Part shown: piece by piece, positions 23,540 through 32,185 of the stretch
How the letters are laid out: every line of letters begins with the position of its first letter
How positions within the stretch are numbered: the first letter of the stretch is position 1
Source: Streptomyces sp. NBC_00483
GTDB taxonomy: Bacteria > Actinomycetota > Actinomycetes > Streptomycetales > Streptomycetaceae
Reading direction: 5' to 3'
Assembly: GCF_036013745.1 (NCBI RefSeq)
Contig: NZ_CP107880.1
Span: forward strand, 4,650,001-4,714,000
Length of the DNA stretch: 64,000 bases
Notes under the pieces: model-generated
The model's input: the letters and a program-made list of their open reading frames with translations, nothing else
The model's database searches: none
What the model was told of the DNA's origin: nothing
Position numbers and translations under genes: made by a program

Positions 23540-25996
23540 ATGGCATTCAATCACTTACCGGCAGGCGTGCACGACGCCTTGAGAGCATTGTCCGTCACGC
23601 CAGTGACACACTCGGTGCCGATGGCCAAGAATCTCCGATCCGATCGACCCTCGGCATCCGCCCCAGACCGCCCCTCTCCCGGTGCGGTCCTGGACCGGCT
23701 CGCCTCGGGTCCGAGCAGGGCTGCGCGTGTCACCCATACGGAGCACTTGCCCCCTCGCCCCGGCCGTCATGCCGTCTGGCCCGATCGGATCCGGGCCGAG
23801 GTCATCGCGGCCGTACAGACCGCCGGAATCGCGCACCCCTGGGCCCACCAGGCACTCGCGGCGGAGCACGCACTGGACGGCGATTCGGTGGTCGTCGCCA
23901 CCGGCACGGCCTCCGGAAAATCGCTCGCCTATCTGGTCCCGGTCCTGTCGACCCTGCTCGACGGATCCGAGGCGCCGAACGGGCGCGGCGCGACCACGCT
24001 CTACCTCTCCCCGACGAAGGCGCTCGCGGCGGACCAGTGCCGATCGGTGAAGGAACTTTCACAACCGCTCGGTACGGCGATTCGTCCCGCGGTCTACGAC
24101 GGCGACACCCCGTTCGAGGAGCGCGAGTGGGTACGCCAGTTCGGAAACTACGTCCTCACCAACCCGGACATGCTGCACCGGGGCATCCTGCCCTCGCACC
24201 CGCGCTGGTCCTCCTTCCTCAAGGCGCTCAAGTACGTCGTGATCGACGAGTGCCACACCTATCGCGGCGTCTTCGGCTCGCACGTGGCGCAGGTTCTGCG
24301 AAGACTGCGCCGCATATGTGCCCGCTACGGATCCGACCCGGTCTTCCTGCTGGCCTCGGCCACCTCGGCCGAACCGGCCGCCTCCGCCCAGCGGTTGACG
24401 GGTCTCCCGGTCCTCGAGGTCGCGGACGACGCGTCGCCGCGCGGCGAACTGGTCTTCGCGCTCTGGGAACCCCCGTTGACGGAGATGCAGGGCGAGAAGG
24501 GCGCGCCGGTGCGGCGCACGGCGACGGCCGAGACGGCGGACCTCCTGACCGACCTCGCGGTCCAGGGCGTGCGCTCGGTCGCCTTCGTACGCTCCCGGCG
24601 TGGCGCCGAGCTGATCTCGGTGATCGCGCAGGAGCGGCTCGCCGAGGTCGACCGCTCGCTCGCCCGGCGGGTCGCGGCCTACCGCGGCGGCTATCTCTCC
24701 GAGGAACGCCGCGCCCTCGAAGCGGCTCTGCACTCCGGCGAGCTGCTCGGCCTCGCCGCCACCACCGCCCTCGAACTCGGCATCGACGTCTCGGGGTTGG
24801 ACGCGGTGCTGATCTCCGGCTACCCCGGTACGCGCGCGTCGCTGTGGCAGCAGGCAGGCCGGGCCGGGCGCTCGGGCCAGGGAGCGCTGGCGGTCCTGGT
24901 GGCCCGTGACGACCCCCTGGACACCTACCTGGTCCATCACCCCGAGGCCCTCTTCGACCAGCCGGTCGAGTCGACGGTCCTCGACCCGGACAACCCGTAC
25001 GTCCTGGCTCCGCACCTGTGCGCGGCCGCGGCGGAAATCCCGCTGACGGAGCCCGACTTGGAGCTGTTCGGCCCGGCGACCGGGGAACTCCTCCCTCAAC
25101 TGGAGGCGGCGAAGCTGCTGCGGCGCCGCTCCGCCACGAAGGCCTGGCACTGGACGCGCCGCGAGTCCGCCGCGGACCTGGCGGACATCCGCGGCGAGGG
25201 CGGCCCTCCCGTGCAGGTCGTCGAGGCCGGCACGGGCCGGCTGCTCGGCACGGTCGACGCGGGCTCCGCCCACACCTCGGTCCACGACGGAGCGGTCCAC
25301 CTCCACCAGGGCCGCACCTACGTGGTGAAGAAGCTGGACCTCGACGACAACGTCGCTCTCGTCGAGACCGCGAACCCCACCTACTCGACCACCGCCCGCG
25401 ACACCACGGCCATCTCCATCCTGGAGACCGACGTCGAAGTCCCTTGGGGCGACGGCAGGTTGTGCTACGGCTCGGTCGAGGTCACGAACCAGGTCGTCGG
25501 CTACCTCCGCCGCCGGCTGATCACCGGCGAGGTCCTCGGCGAGACCAAGCTCGACCTCCCTCCTCGTACGCTGCGCACCCGCGCGGTGTGGTGGACGGTC
25601 ACGGAGGACCAGCTGGACGCGGCCCGCGTGAACCCCGAGATCCTCGGCGGCGCCCTGCACGCCGCCGAACACGCCTCCATCGGCCTGCTCCCCCTCTTCG
25701 CCACGTGCGACCGCTGGGACATCGGTGGCGTCTCGATGCCGCTCCACCCGGACACGCTCCTCCCCACGGTCTTCGTCTACGACGGTCATCCCGGCGGCGC
25801 GGGCTTCGCCGAACGTGCCTTCCACACCGCCCGCGAGTGGCTGACCGCCACCCGTGAGGCCATCGCCTCCTGCGACTGCGATGCCGGCTGCCCGTCCTGT
25901 ATCCAGTCCCCCAAGTGCGGCAACGGCAACGAGCCGTTGCACAAGCGGGGGGCGGTGCGGCTCCTGTCGGTGCTGCTGAAGGGGGCGGCGGGGTAG
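23540..25996 (+). CDS. DEAD/DEAH-box helicase with DUF1998 domain, MrfA-like
   Basis: An 818-residue SF2 helicase. Motif I is VVATGTASGKSLAYLVPV, Ia LSPTKALAADQ, II VIDECHTYRGVFGSH, III LASATS, and VI QQAGRAGRSGQGALAV. The C-terminal DUF1998-type domain ends with the cysteine cluster CDCDAGCPSCIQSPKC, a metal-binding signature of MrfA, the B. subtilis mitomycin-repair helicase. A role in repair of DNA lesions or crosslinks is therefore likely (inference from family). ATG 23540 is the first start downstream of the bldG promoter region; longer upstream frames overlap bldG antisense and are not supported. Confidence 0.88.
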   Translation: MAFNHLPAGVHDALRALSVTPVTHSVPMAKNLRSDRPSASAPDRPSPGAVLDRLASGPSRAARVTHTEHLPPRPGRHAVWPDRIRAEVIAAVQTAGIAHPWAHQALAAEHALDGDSVVVATGTASGKSLAYLVPVLSTLLDGSEAPNGRGATTLYLSPTKALAADQCRSVKELSQPLGTAIRPAVYDGDTPFEEREWVRQFGNYVLTNPDMLHRGILPSHPRWSSFLKALKYVVIDECHTYRGVFGSHVAQVLRRLRRICARYGSDPVFLLASATSAEPAASAQRLTGLPVLEVADDASPRGELVFALWEPPLTEMQGEKGAPVRRTATAETADLLTDLAVQGVRSVAFVRSRRGAELISVIAQERLAEVDRSLARRVAAYRGGYLSEERRALEAALHSGELLGLAATTALELGIDVSGLDAVLISGYPGTRASLWQQAGRAGRSGQGALAVLVARDDPLDTYLVHHPEALFDQPVESTVLDPDNPYVLAPHLCAAAAEIPLTEPDLELFGPATGELLPQLEAAKLLRRRSATKAWHWTRRESAADLADIRGEGGPPVQVVEAGTGRLLGTVDAGSAHTSVHDGAVHLHQGRTYVVKKLDLDDNVALVETANPTYSTTARDTTAISILETDVEVPWGDGRLCYGSVEVTNQVVGYLRRRLITGEVLGETKLDLPPRTLRTRAVWWTVTEDQLDAARVNPEILGGALHAAEHASIGLLPLFATCDRWDIGGVSMPLHPDTLLPTVFVYDGHPGGAGFAERAFHTAREWLTATREAIASCDCDAGCPSCIQSPKCGNGNEPLHKRGAVRLLSVLLKGAAG

Positions 25997-26040
25997 GTGG
26001 GCCACCCCACCCGTTCCGTTGCGGTCGACCGCCCTTACGC

Positions 26041-26149
26041 CACGGGGCTCCGCCCCGGACCCCGCGGGCTCTCGTCCAAGAACGGGGCTTGAAAGATCGG
26101 GGCTCCGCCCCGGACCCCGCGAGTCTCGTCCCAAAGCGGGGCTTGAATT
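26041..26149 (+). repeat. Two tandem copies of the dispersed GC-rich repeat
   Basis: Two units of about 55 bp, each GGGGCTCCGCCCCGGACCCC then CGTCC-A-A-GCGGGGCTTGA, lie between the helicase gene and the end of the tad operon (convergent). The rest of 25997-26279 is a further degenerate GC-rich palindromic stretch with no coding signal. Confidence 0.7.
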
Positions 26150-26279
26150 GCCCACCCGCCGCAGGGGCTTGATGCGCCCACCCGCCGCCTGGGGCATCGG
26201 GTGGCCGCCACCCGCCTTGGGCAATCTGCCGCCTTGGGCGGCAGGGTGGGCAAGGCGGCGCCCCGGTGCCGCGCGCGCC

Positions 26280-26636
26280 TCACGACGGCGCCAGCCCCGG
26301 TGGGCCCGGTGGGCCCGCCCGCGCCCGTACCTCCGACCGGAACGCCCCGTGACCCGCCGCCGCGGTCACGTTCGACACCTCCCCGCGTACCGCGCACCGC
26401 ACCACATCCGCCCCCTGCGCCCGCGCCACCCGCACGGCCAGCGCGCACGCCTTCGCCCTCCCGTCCATCCAGCGGTCCGCCGCGGCAAGCGCCGCCAAGT
26501 CCGCCGCCGAGCCCGCACGGTGCCGCGCCTCCACCGCCTGCCCCATGGCCAGCACCGCCCCGAACACCACCCCCACCGCGGCCATCGCCATCGCGACCCA
26601 CACGGTCGCCGACCCACGGTCACCCCGCCCCGTCAC
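26280..26636 (-). CDS. TadE/TadG-like secretion-neighbourhood protein (Rv3660c-linked type)
   Basis: 118 residues: a short basic start, GDRGSATVWVAMAMAAVGVV, then one membrane helix (VGVVFGAVLAMGQAVEARH) and AGSAADLAALAAADRW, the pattern of pseudopilin-like TadE/TadG proteins next to actinobacterial tad ATPases. GTG 26636 overlaps the stop of the upstream tadE as GTGA. Last gene of the pilus operon. Confidence 0.8.
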   Translation of the reverse strand: MTGRGDRGSATVWVAMAMAAVGVVFGAVLAMGQAVEARHRAGSAADLAALAAADRWMDGRAKACALAVRVARAQGADVVRCAVRGEVSNVTAAAGHGAFRSEVRARAGPPGPPGLAPS

Positions 26637-26986
26637 GTCGCTTCCTCCGCCGCCGCCACGGCCTGCGCGCTCAGTTCCACCCCGAGCGCTCCCGGCCCCA
26701 CGGACCTCGCCCGCACCGTCACCCGCACCAGATCGCCCTCCCGGCCCACCGCGACCCGTGCCCCCGGCGGCGCGGCCTCCCGCGCCGCCGCCACCGCGGC
26801 GCCCCTGGGCTCCTGCCGGGCCACCGCCCTGGCCCCGGCCCGCGCGGCGTCCACGCACCTGATCTGCGCCGACGCCGCGAGCACCACCCAGACCAGGGCC
26901 ATCGTGAACGCCACAAGCACCGGCAGCACCACGGCCGCCTCCGCCGTCACAAACCCCCGGTCGCGACGGGGCTCAGAACGAGCCAT
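26633..26986 (-). CDS. TadE-like pseudopilin
   Basis: 117 residues: basic N-terminus, then RGFVTAEAAVVLPVLVAFTM with the glutamate at +5 from the putative prepilin cleavage glycine, one hydrophobic helix and a soluble tail. TadE proteins are minor pseudopilins of the Tad/Flp pilus. It overlaps the DUF4244 gene start-side by 14 bp and the downstream TadG-like gene by 4 bp. Confidence 0.85.
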   Translation of the reverse strand: MARSEPRRDRGFVTAEAAVVLPVLVAFTMALVWVVLAASAQIRCVDAARAGARAVARQEPRGAAVAAAREAAPPGARVAVGREGDLVRVTVRARSVGPGALGVELSAQAVAAAEEAT

Positions 26987-27209
26987 GGAGCGCCTTCGCC
27001 ACCAAGGACTGCAGCGCCGACTGCACGACGTCGCTCGTCACCACCTGGTACAGCACCCCGGCGAAGCCCACCGCCGCGATCAGGCCCACCGCGTACTCGG
27101 CACTGACCATCCCGGCGTCCCGCCGCCCGGACCGCACCGTCCGCGCCCATCGACGAGCACCTCCGCGCAGCCACTCGCACCAGGCCCGCCCCACACGCAT
27201 TCCACTCAT
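26973..27209 (-). CDS. DUF4244 Flp-type major pilin
   Basis: 78 residues: a basic leader of about 32 residues, then AGMVSAEYAVGLIAAVGFAG, a type IVb prepilin signature (cleavage after G, Glu at +5, Tyr at +6) and a single helix. It is the likely structural Flp pilin of this Tad system. ATG 27209 is preceded by GGGAG. No prepilin peptidase gene lies in the window. Confidence 0.85.
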   Translation of the reverse strand: MSGMRVGRAWCEWLRGGARRWARTVRSGRRDAGMVSAEYAVGLIAAVGFAGVLYQVVTSDVVQSALQSLVAKALHGSF

Positions 27210-27270
27210 GCCAACTCCCTTGAACCACAGCGTTATTCACTCGAACAGCCATCAGCAGGGACTCCCCGCC

Positions 27271-28053
27271 TCACCTCCCTCCAAAGACCCCACCTCCCAG
27301 CCCGATCACCACCGGCACCACCCCCACCACCAGGAACGCGGGCAGGAAGCACAGGCCCACGGGCGCCGTGATCGCCACCGCGGCCCGGCGTGCCACCGTC
27401 GTCGCCCGACGCCCCCTCTCGGCCCGGCACTCCGTGGCGAACCGCGCCACCGGCGCCGCCGCCGGAGCCCCAGACTCACCCGCCCGCTCCAACAGCCGGA
27501 CCAGCCCATCGGCGCCCGGCACGGCCGCCAACTCACGCCACGCCACACCCAGTTCGCCCCCGAGTCGCACCTGCGCCGCGCCCCGCTCGAACCCCCGCCC
27601 GACGGGCCCACCCAGCGCCTCACCGACCGCCCGCGCCGCCTCCACGGGCCCGGCACCCGCCGCAAGGCACGACGCCAAGAGGTCGCACGCCAAGGGCAGT
27701 TGACGTACCGCAGCGCCCCTCGCGCCCGCCCCCACCCCTGCTCTCACGCCCTCCTCCCGGCCGCGCCACCAACGCCACACCCCCACCCCGCAGACCACCC
27801 CGACCACGACCCCGGCCACCCCGCCCACCAGCACGAACCCGGCACACACGGCCCCCGCGACCGGCACCCACCGCCGCACCCCGGCCGGCAGCCCCACGGC
27901 CCGCCGCGCCGACTCCGCCGCGGCCACCTCGAACACGAGCCGCACCCGCCGCCGCAACGCCCGCTCGGCCCGCCGCGCCGCGACCTCCCGCACCAGCCAC
28001 ATCACCATCACCGCGATGCACAGCACCGCCCCCAGCCTGTGGACAACGTCCAT
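27271..28053 (-). CDS. Tad pilus inner-membrane protein TadC (T2SSF domain)
   Basis: 260 residues with N-terminal helices (VLCIAVMVMWLV, VAGAVCAGFVLVGGVAGVVV), a cytoplasmic T2SSF helical domain (LPLACDLLASCLAAGAGPVE, VRLLERAGESGAP) and a C-terminal membrane pair (ITAPVGLCFLPAFLVVGVVP). TadB and TadC form the membrane platform that couples the ATPase to pilin assembly. Starts 7 bp downstream of the tadB stop. Confidence 0.87.
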   Translation of the reverse strand: MDVVHRLGAVLCIAVMVMWLVREVAARRAERALRRRVRLVFEVAAAESARRAVGLPAGVRRWVPVAGAVCAGFVLVGGVAGVVVGVVCGVGVWRWWRGREEGVRAGVGAGARGAAVRQLPLACDLLASCLAAGAGPVEAARAVGEALGGPVGRGFERGAAQVRLGGELGVAWRELAAVPGADGLVRLLERAGESGAPAAAPVARFATECRAERGRRATTVARRAAVAITAPVGLCFLPAFLVVGVVPVVIGLGGGVFGGR

Positions 28054-28059
28054 CGCCCC

Positions 28060-28932
28060 TCACCCCTCCGCCCCTCGCACGATCCGCATCGCCCACCACA
28101 ACCCGGCGGCTTCCAACGCCCCGCCCACCACCAGACAGCCGACCCCGGGCCACGTGTGCAGCAGCACCCGCAGGGGCCGCGCCCCCATGCCCGCCCCGAG
28201 CAACAGCGCGAACACGGGCAGCCCGGCGAGCATCACCGTGGTCGACGAGGGGCCCGCCAACTGGGCTCTGAAGTCGGCCCGTTGATCCCGCTCCGCACGC
28301 AGCGCGTCCGCGAGCCGTTCGAGGCCGGACGCGAGCCCCGCGCCCCGGTCCACCGCCACCCGCCAGCACGCCGCCAGCCCGTTCAACCCCTCGGCCCCCG
28401 GCTCCCGCGCCGCCGCCCTCAGGGCCCCGGGCACATCCCCGCCGAACCGGGCCGCCGCCACCACGGCCGCGCTCCCCGCGCCGGTCAACGCCCCCGATCC
28501 CCGTACCGCCACCACCAGCGCGTCCCCCGGCTGCCGCCCGGCCCGCACCTCACCCGCCAACAGCCCGCACAGCCGGATCACCGCCTCCCCGCGCCGCTCC
28601 TTCCCCCGCCGCGCCGCCCTGGTCGCGCGCAGCCGCCCCACTCCGGGCACCGCACACACGCCGAGCACAACCGGCAGCACCGAGGCACCGGCGATCCCGA
28701 CCACCAACCCACCGACCGCGCACCACCATTCGGGCCGCGCCCGCACCCACGCCCACCACCGCTCGCCCACACCCAGCCACCCGGACCACACCCCGAAGTC
28801 CGCCCCAGCCCCCAACACCCTCCGGGCCCGCCGCACCTCCAACTCCCGTACCTGCACCGCCCTCATCACGACCACCGCCCCCAACGCGGCCATCACCACA
28901 CCGGAACCAGCACCCAAGACCCCACCACTCAC
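28060..28932 (-). CDS. Tad pilus inner-membrane protein TadB (T2SSF domain)
   Basis: About 290 residues with the same domain type as TadC: N-terminal helix VVMAALGAVVVMRAV, central LCGLLAGEVRAGRQPGDALV and GLNGLAACWRVAVDRGAGL, C-terminal helices TVMLAGLPVFALLLGAGMG and PGVGCLVVGGALEAAG. GTG 28932 has GAGAGGGG upstream; a frame open to 29040 runs into the repeat region and is not supported. Platform partner of TadC. Confidence 0.83.
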   Translation of the reverse strand: MSGGVLGAGSGVVMAALGAVVVMRAVQVRELEVRRARRVLGAGADFGVWSGWLGVGERWWAWVRARPEWWCAVGGLVVGIAGASVLPVVLGVCAVPGVGRLRATRAARRGKERRGEAVIRLCGLLAGEVRAGRQPGDALVVAVRGSGALTGAGSAAVVAAARFGGDVPGALRAAAREPGAEGLNGLAACWRVAVDRGAGLASGLERLADALRAERDQRADFRAQLAGPSSTTVMLAGLPVFALLLGAGMGARPLRVLLHTWPGVGCLVVGGALEAAGLWWAMRIVRGAEG

Positions 28933-29004
28933 ACCCACGCACCCCTCTCCACTCTCCACCAACCCCGCCGACTCCACCGACCTACGCACCCCGTGACGGC
29001 CACC

Positions 29005-29245
29005 CCACGGCCACACGCCCGCCCCACAGGCGACCACCACCCACGCCCCTCATCCGACGCCCACACACCAAGCTCCACAGCCCATGCCCTCACCCCAGAC
29101 CCACAGACAGCCACCACCCCAAGCCCTTCATCCGCCACCCCGCACACCAGAACCCCACGGCCACGCGCCCTCACTCCAGACACACAGACAGCCACCGCCC
29201 AAACCCCCCGTCCGACACCCACACCCCCGCACACCCGCCCCACAA
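29005..29245 (-). repeat. Three degenerate ~81-bp tandem repeats between tadA and tadB
   Basis: Units begin near 29005, 29086 and 29167. Best matching block: GCCCTCACCCCAGACCCACA at 29086 against GCCCTCACTCCAGACACACA at 29167, both followed by GACAGCCACC. The plus strand is almost free of G. The frame left open here on the minus strand gives repeats of V, G, C, R and A with no family likeness, so I read 28933-29254 as non-coding and part of the operon transcript. Confidence 0.65.
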
Positions 29246-29254
29246 CCGCCCGCC

Positions 29255-30418
29255 TCACCCCAACCGCACCCCCAACAACCCGCCCAGCCGCGCCCACCCC
29301 GCCCGCTCCACGAACCCCCGCTCGCCCCACTCCAGCGCCGGCACGGCCCGCACCCAGCCCTCCGCGTCCCGCTCCAGCACCTGGACCTGGGCGATGCGCC
29401 GCCGTCCGCCACGGTCCCGTACGAGGTGCAGCACTACGGAGACCGCCGCGGCCAATTGGCTGTGCAGCGCCGCCCGGTCGAGTCCGGCCGCCGTCCCCAG
29501 CGCCTCGAGACGCACCGGGACATCGCTCGCAGCGTTGGCGTGAACGGTGCAGGAACCGCCTTCGTGGCCCGTGTTGAGAGCTGCCAGGAGCGAGACCACC
29601 TCGGCTCCGCGCACCTCGCCCACGACGAGCCGGTCGGGCCGCATCCGCAGCGCCTGCCGGACCAGGTCGTCGAGGCCAACGGCCCCCGCGCCCTCCTGGT
29701 TGGCGGGGCGCGATTCGAGGCGGACGACATGAGGGTGGTCCGGCCTCAGCTCGGCGGAGTCCTCGGCCAGGACGATCCGCTCCCCCGGCCCCACCAGACC
29801 GAGCAGCGCGCTCAGCAGCGTCGTCTTGCCCGTGCCCGTACCGCCGCTGATCAGGAAGGACAGGCGCGCGTCGAGCAGCGCCCGCAGCACCCGGTCGCCG
29901 CCCGGCGGCACCGTCCCCGCCGCCGTCAGCTCCTCCAGGGTGAAGGCCCGGGGCCGCACGACCCGCAGGGACAGGCAGGTGCAGCCCGCCGCGATCGGTG
30001 GCAGCACCGCGTGCAGCCGGGTCCCGTCGGGCAGCCGGGCGTCCACCCACGGCCGCGCGTCGTCCAGGCGGCGCCCCACGACGGCCGCGAGCCGCTGCGC
30101 CAACCGCCGTACGTCGGCGGCGCTTTCGAAGGACACGTCGGCCGGCTCCAGGCCGCCTCCCCGGTCGACCCACACCTTGTCCGGCGCCGACACCAGGACG
30201 TCCGTCACCGAAGGGTCGGCGAGCAGCGGCTCCAACGGCCCCGCGCCCACCAGCTCGGACCTCAATCTGCCCGCCGCGCCCAGCACTTCGGCGTCGCCCA
30301 GGATCCGGCCCTGCGCCCGCAGCGCCTCGGCCACGCGCGCGGGCGTCGCCTCCGACCCGTTCTCGGCGAGCCACTGCCGTACGCCGTCCAGCATGCGCGC
30401 CCCGACCACCGCACTCAT
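29255..30418 (-). CDS. Tad pilus assembly ATPase TadA (CpaF/VirB11 family)
   Basis: 387 residues. The N-terminal domain has LADPSVTDVLVSAPDKVWVD, typical of CpaF; the ATPase has Walker A SGGTGTGKTTLLSALL, VLAEDSAELRPDHPH, Walker B LRMRPDRLVVGEVRG and HEGGSCTVHANA (histidine box). It powers pilus extension from the cytoplasm. ATG 30418 follows GGAGGGG; the MGARRG extension to 30439 is unlikely. It comes directly after the CpaE-like gene. Confidence 0.92.
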   Translation of the reverse strand: MSAVVGARMLDGVRQWLAENGSEATPARVAEALRAQGRILGDAEVLGAAGRLRSELVGAGPLEPLLADPSVTDVLVSAPDKVWVDRGGGLEPADVSFESAADVRRLAQRLAAVVGRRLDDARPWVDARLPDGTRLHAVLPPIAAGCTCLSLRVVRPRAFTLEELTAAGTVPPGGDRVLRALLDARLSFLISGGTGTGKTTLLSALLGLVGPGERIVLAEDSAELRPDHPHVVRLESRPANQEGAGAVGLDDLVRQALRMRPDRLVVGEVRGAEVVSLLAALNTGHEGGSCTVHANAASDVPVRLEALGTAAGLDRAALHSQLAAAVSVVLHLVRDRGGRRRIAQVQVLERDAEGWVRAVPALEWGERGFVERAGWARLGGLLGVRLG

Positions 30419-30527
30419 GACACCCCTCCTCGCACCCACTGCTCGACCGTCCGCACGCCGACCGCTCCGGCCGCCACCGCGCTCTCCACTGGCCGCCCGT
30501 CCACGGCCGGCTCCCCGCCCTCCCGAT

Positions 30528-31604
30528 TCACGCCGCGTCCCCCTCCACCGCCGCCACCGGCATCCGCTCCCAGAAGGCCCCGCAGAACCGCCCGAGCGGC
30601 CCGCCCTTCAACACCTCGACGTCCGCGGGCAGTTCGCCGGCCAGCGGCAGGCCGACGAGCCGCGCCACCTCGTCCGCCGCGAGCCCTCCCGCGCCGCCCG
30701 CGGGCGCCGTCACCACCCGCAGGTCCCGCAGCACCATCCCCGCCGCCCCCGCCATCCGGCGCGCCGCCGCCACGGCCCGCAGCTCCGGTGGCACCACGAG
30801 CAGCCCCAGGTCGAGCTGGGCCAGGGCCTCGACGGATCCGGCGTCGACCCGGCGCGGCAGGTCCACCACGACGACGCCGCCCCTGCGCCGACCGGCCGCG
30901 AGCACCGCCCGCACCGCCTCCGAGGGCACCGCCGCGAGATCGCCGCGGTCCCAGCTGAGCACCCGCAGATCGTGCAGCCGGGGCAGCGACTCCTCCAGGG
31001 CCGTGCTGCCGACCCGGCCCCGCGACTCGGCGAAGGCGGGCCAGCGCAGCCCGTCCACCGCCTCGCCGCCGAGCAGCACATCGAGCCCGCCGCCGAGCGG
31101 GTCCGCGTCGACCAGGAGGGTGCGCCGCCCCGACCGCGCGGACGCCACGGCCAGCGCGCAGGCCAGCGTGGAGGCCCCGGCCCCGCCGCGTCCGCCGAGC
31201 ACCCCGACGGTCAGGGCGGGCCGCCCCACCCCCTCGGCGACATCGGCGATCCGGTCCATCAGCCACTGCTCGCCGTCGGGCAGGACGAGCACATGGTCGG
31301 CGCCGATCTCCACGGCCCGCCGCCACACCCCGGAATCGTCCTGATCACGCCCAACCAAGATCACGCCACGCCGTCGGGACACCCCGCGCAGCCGCCCCGC
31401 GGCATCGTCCCCGACCAGCACGAGCGGCGCCGATTCCCAGCCGCCCCAGCCCTCTCTGCCCGCCGGCGCCCCGTGCCCGACCTCCGGCCGCACACCCGCC
31501 GCCGCGCACAGCCGCAGCAGGTCGTCCAGCAGTTCCACGTCCTCCGTCACGATCAACGGGGCGCGTCGCACGTCCCGCGCGTCGCACTCGATGACTTCCG
31601 CCAT
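30528..31604 (-). CDS. CpaE-like/septum-site-determining (Ssd) MinD-family ATPase
   Basis: 358 residues. A degenerate receiver-like N-terminal part (LIVTEDVELLDDLLRLCAAA) is followed by a ParA/MinD domain: deviant Walker A VLGGRGGAGASTLACALA (Ala-Ser instead of Lys-Thr at the end), LLVDADPLGGGLDVLLG, and VVVDLPRR. Such proteins localise the Tad machine at the cell pole or septum; the mycobacterial relative Ssd affects septation. It is the first gene of the operon. ATG 31604 has GAGGGGG at 8 nt. Confidence 0.85.
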   Translation of the reverse strand: MAEVIECDARDVRRAPLIVTEDVELLDDLLRLCAAAGVRPEVGHGAPAGREGWGGWESAPLVLVGDDAAGRLRGVSRRRGVILVGRDQDDSGVWRRAVEIGADHVLVLPDGEQWLMDRIADVAEGVGRPALTVGVLGGRGGAGASTLACALAVASARSGRRTLLVDADPLGGGLDVLLGGEAVDGLRWPAFAESRGRVGSTALEESLPRLHDLRVLSWDRGDLAAVPSEAVRAVLAAGRRRGGVVVVDLPRRVDAGSVEALAQLDLGLLVVPPELRAVAAARRMAGAAGMVLRDLRVVTAPAGGAGGLAADEVARLVGLPLAGELPADVEVLKGGPLGRFCGAFWERMPVAAVEGDAA

Positions 31605-31967
31605 GGTCCGGTCCCCCTCTCGCCGCGCTCGCCCGCCCATGCGGACGATCCGTTCCGCACGTGAAGTCGGCGGTGTCCAAGGCGCGGAATACCGCCCATC
31701 CGCCACGGCTCGGCCATAACAAACCGGCCATGAACACGGATCCGAACTTCGCGTGCGGAATCACCGTGCAGCGATCCCGGAAAACGTGGGGATCTTGGTC
31801 AATAACTGTGGACACGAGAAGGCTTGTGAATATCCCAGTCACTCATACCGGTGACACCTTGAACGGGGCATGGAACTCTCCGCAGAGCAGCCTGACGGTC
31901 ACGCAGCGTGACGGGAACCGGGCGTGCCCTCCGAGGCGCGCGAGCCTTCGAAAACCCCTGTGCGGGC
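31605..31967. other. Intergenic region between tad operon and 6C RNA
   Basis: No coding signal. It should hold the tad promoter on the minus strand, but I see no convincing -35/-10 pair. The one clear element is the perfect 7-1-7 palindrome GTCACGCAGCGTGAC at 31898-31912, a possible operator. Composition is less GC-rich than the surroundings. Confidence 0.5.
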
Positions 31968-32080
31968 ATAAAAAAAGGACCCGAAAACGGGTCCGGACAT
32001 GCGACGACCCCCGCCGGGGGGGAGAGCGGGGGTCGTCCCCACGGTCCGACTCGGGGGGGGAGGAGCCAGACCGGGTTAGC
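31968..32080 (-). ncRNA. 6C RNA (conserved actinobacterial small RNA)
   Basis: On the minus strand two hairpins with C-rich loops stand in a row: CGGTCTGGCTC / GAGTCGGACCG around a loop with eight C (32073-32043), and GACGACCCCCGC / GCGGGGGTCGTC around a loop with seven C (32037-32000). Then comes a terminator, GGACCCG-TTTT-CGGGTCC followed by seven T (31993-31969). Two stem-loops each with a run of at least six C define the 6C RNA; from memory S. coelicolor has it at this locus and mycobacteria have the relative B11. A TGCTAA -10-like box about 8 nt upstream sets the 5' end near 32080 (approximate). Confidence 0.85.
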
Positions 32081-32185
32081 ACGGTCGCGAACGATCCGTG
32101 ACTTCCATGGTGTACCCGAGAGCCTTCTCAAGCAAACCCACGCGCCACAGCTTACGCCGAATGGTTGGCGCCTATGCTCGACCTC

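Noticed and set aside
28929..30374. 481-codon minus-strand frame across tadA and the repeat region
   Set aside because: It is out of frame with TadA, whose Walker motifs lie in the frame 29255-30418; the part beyond tadA is the tandem repeat.
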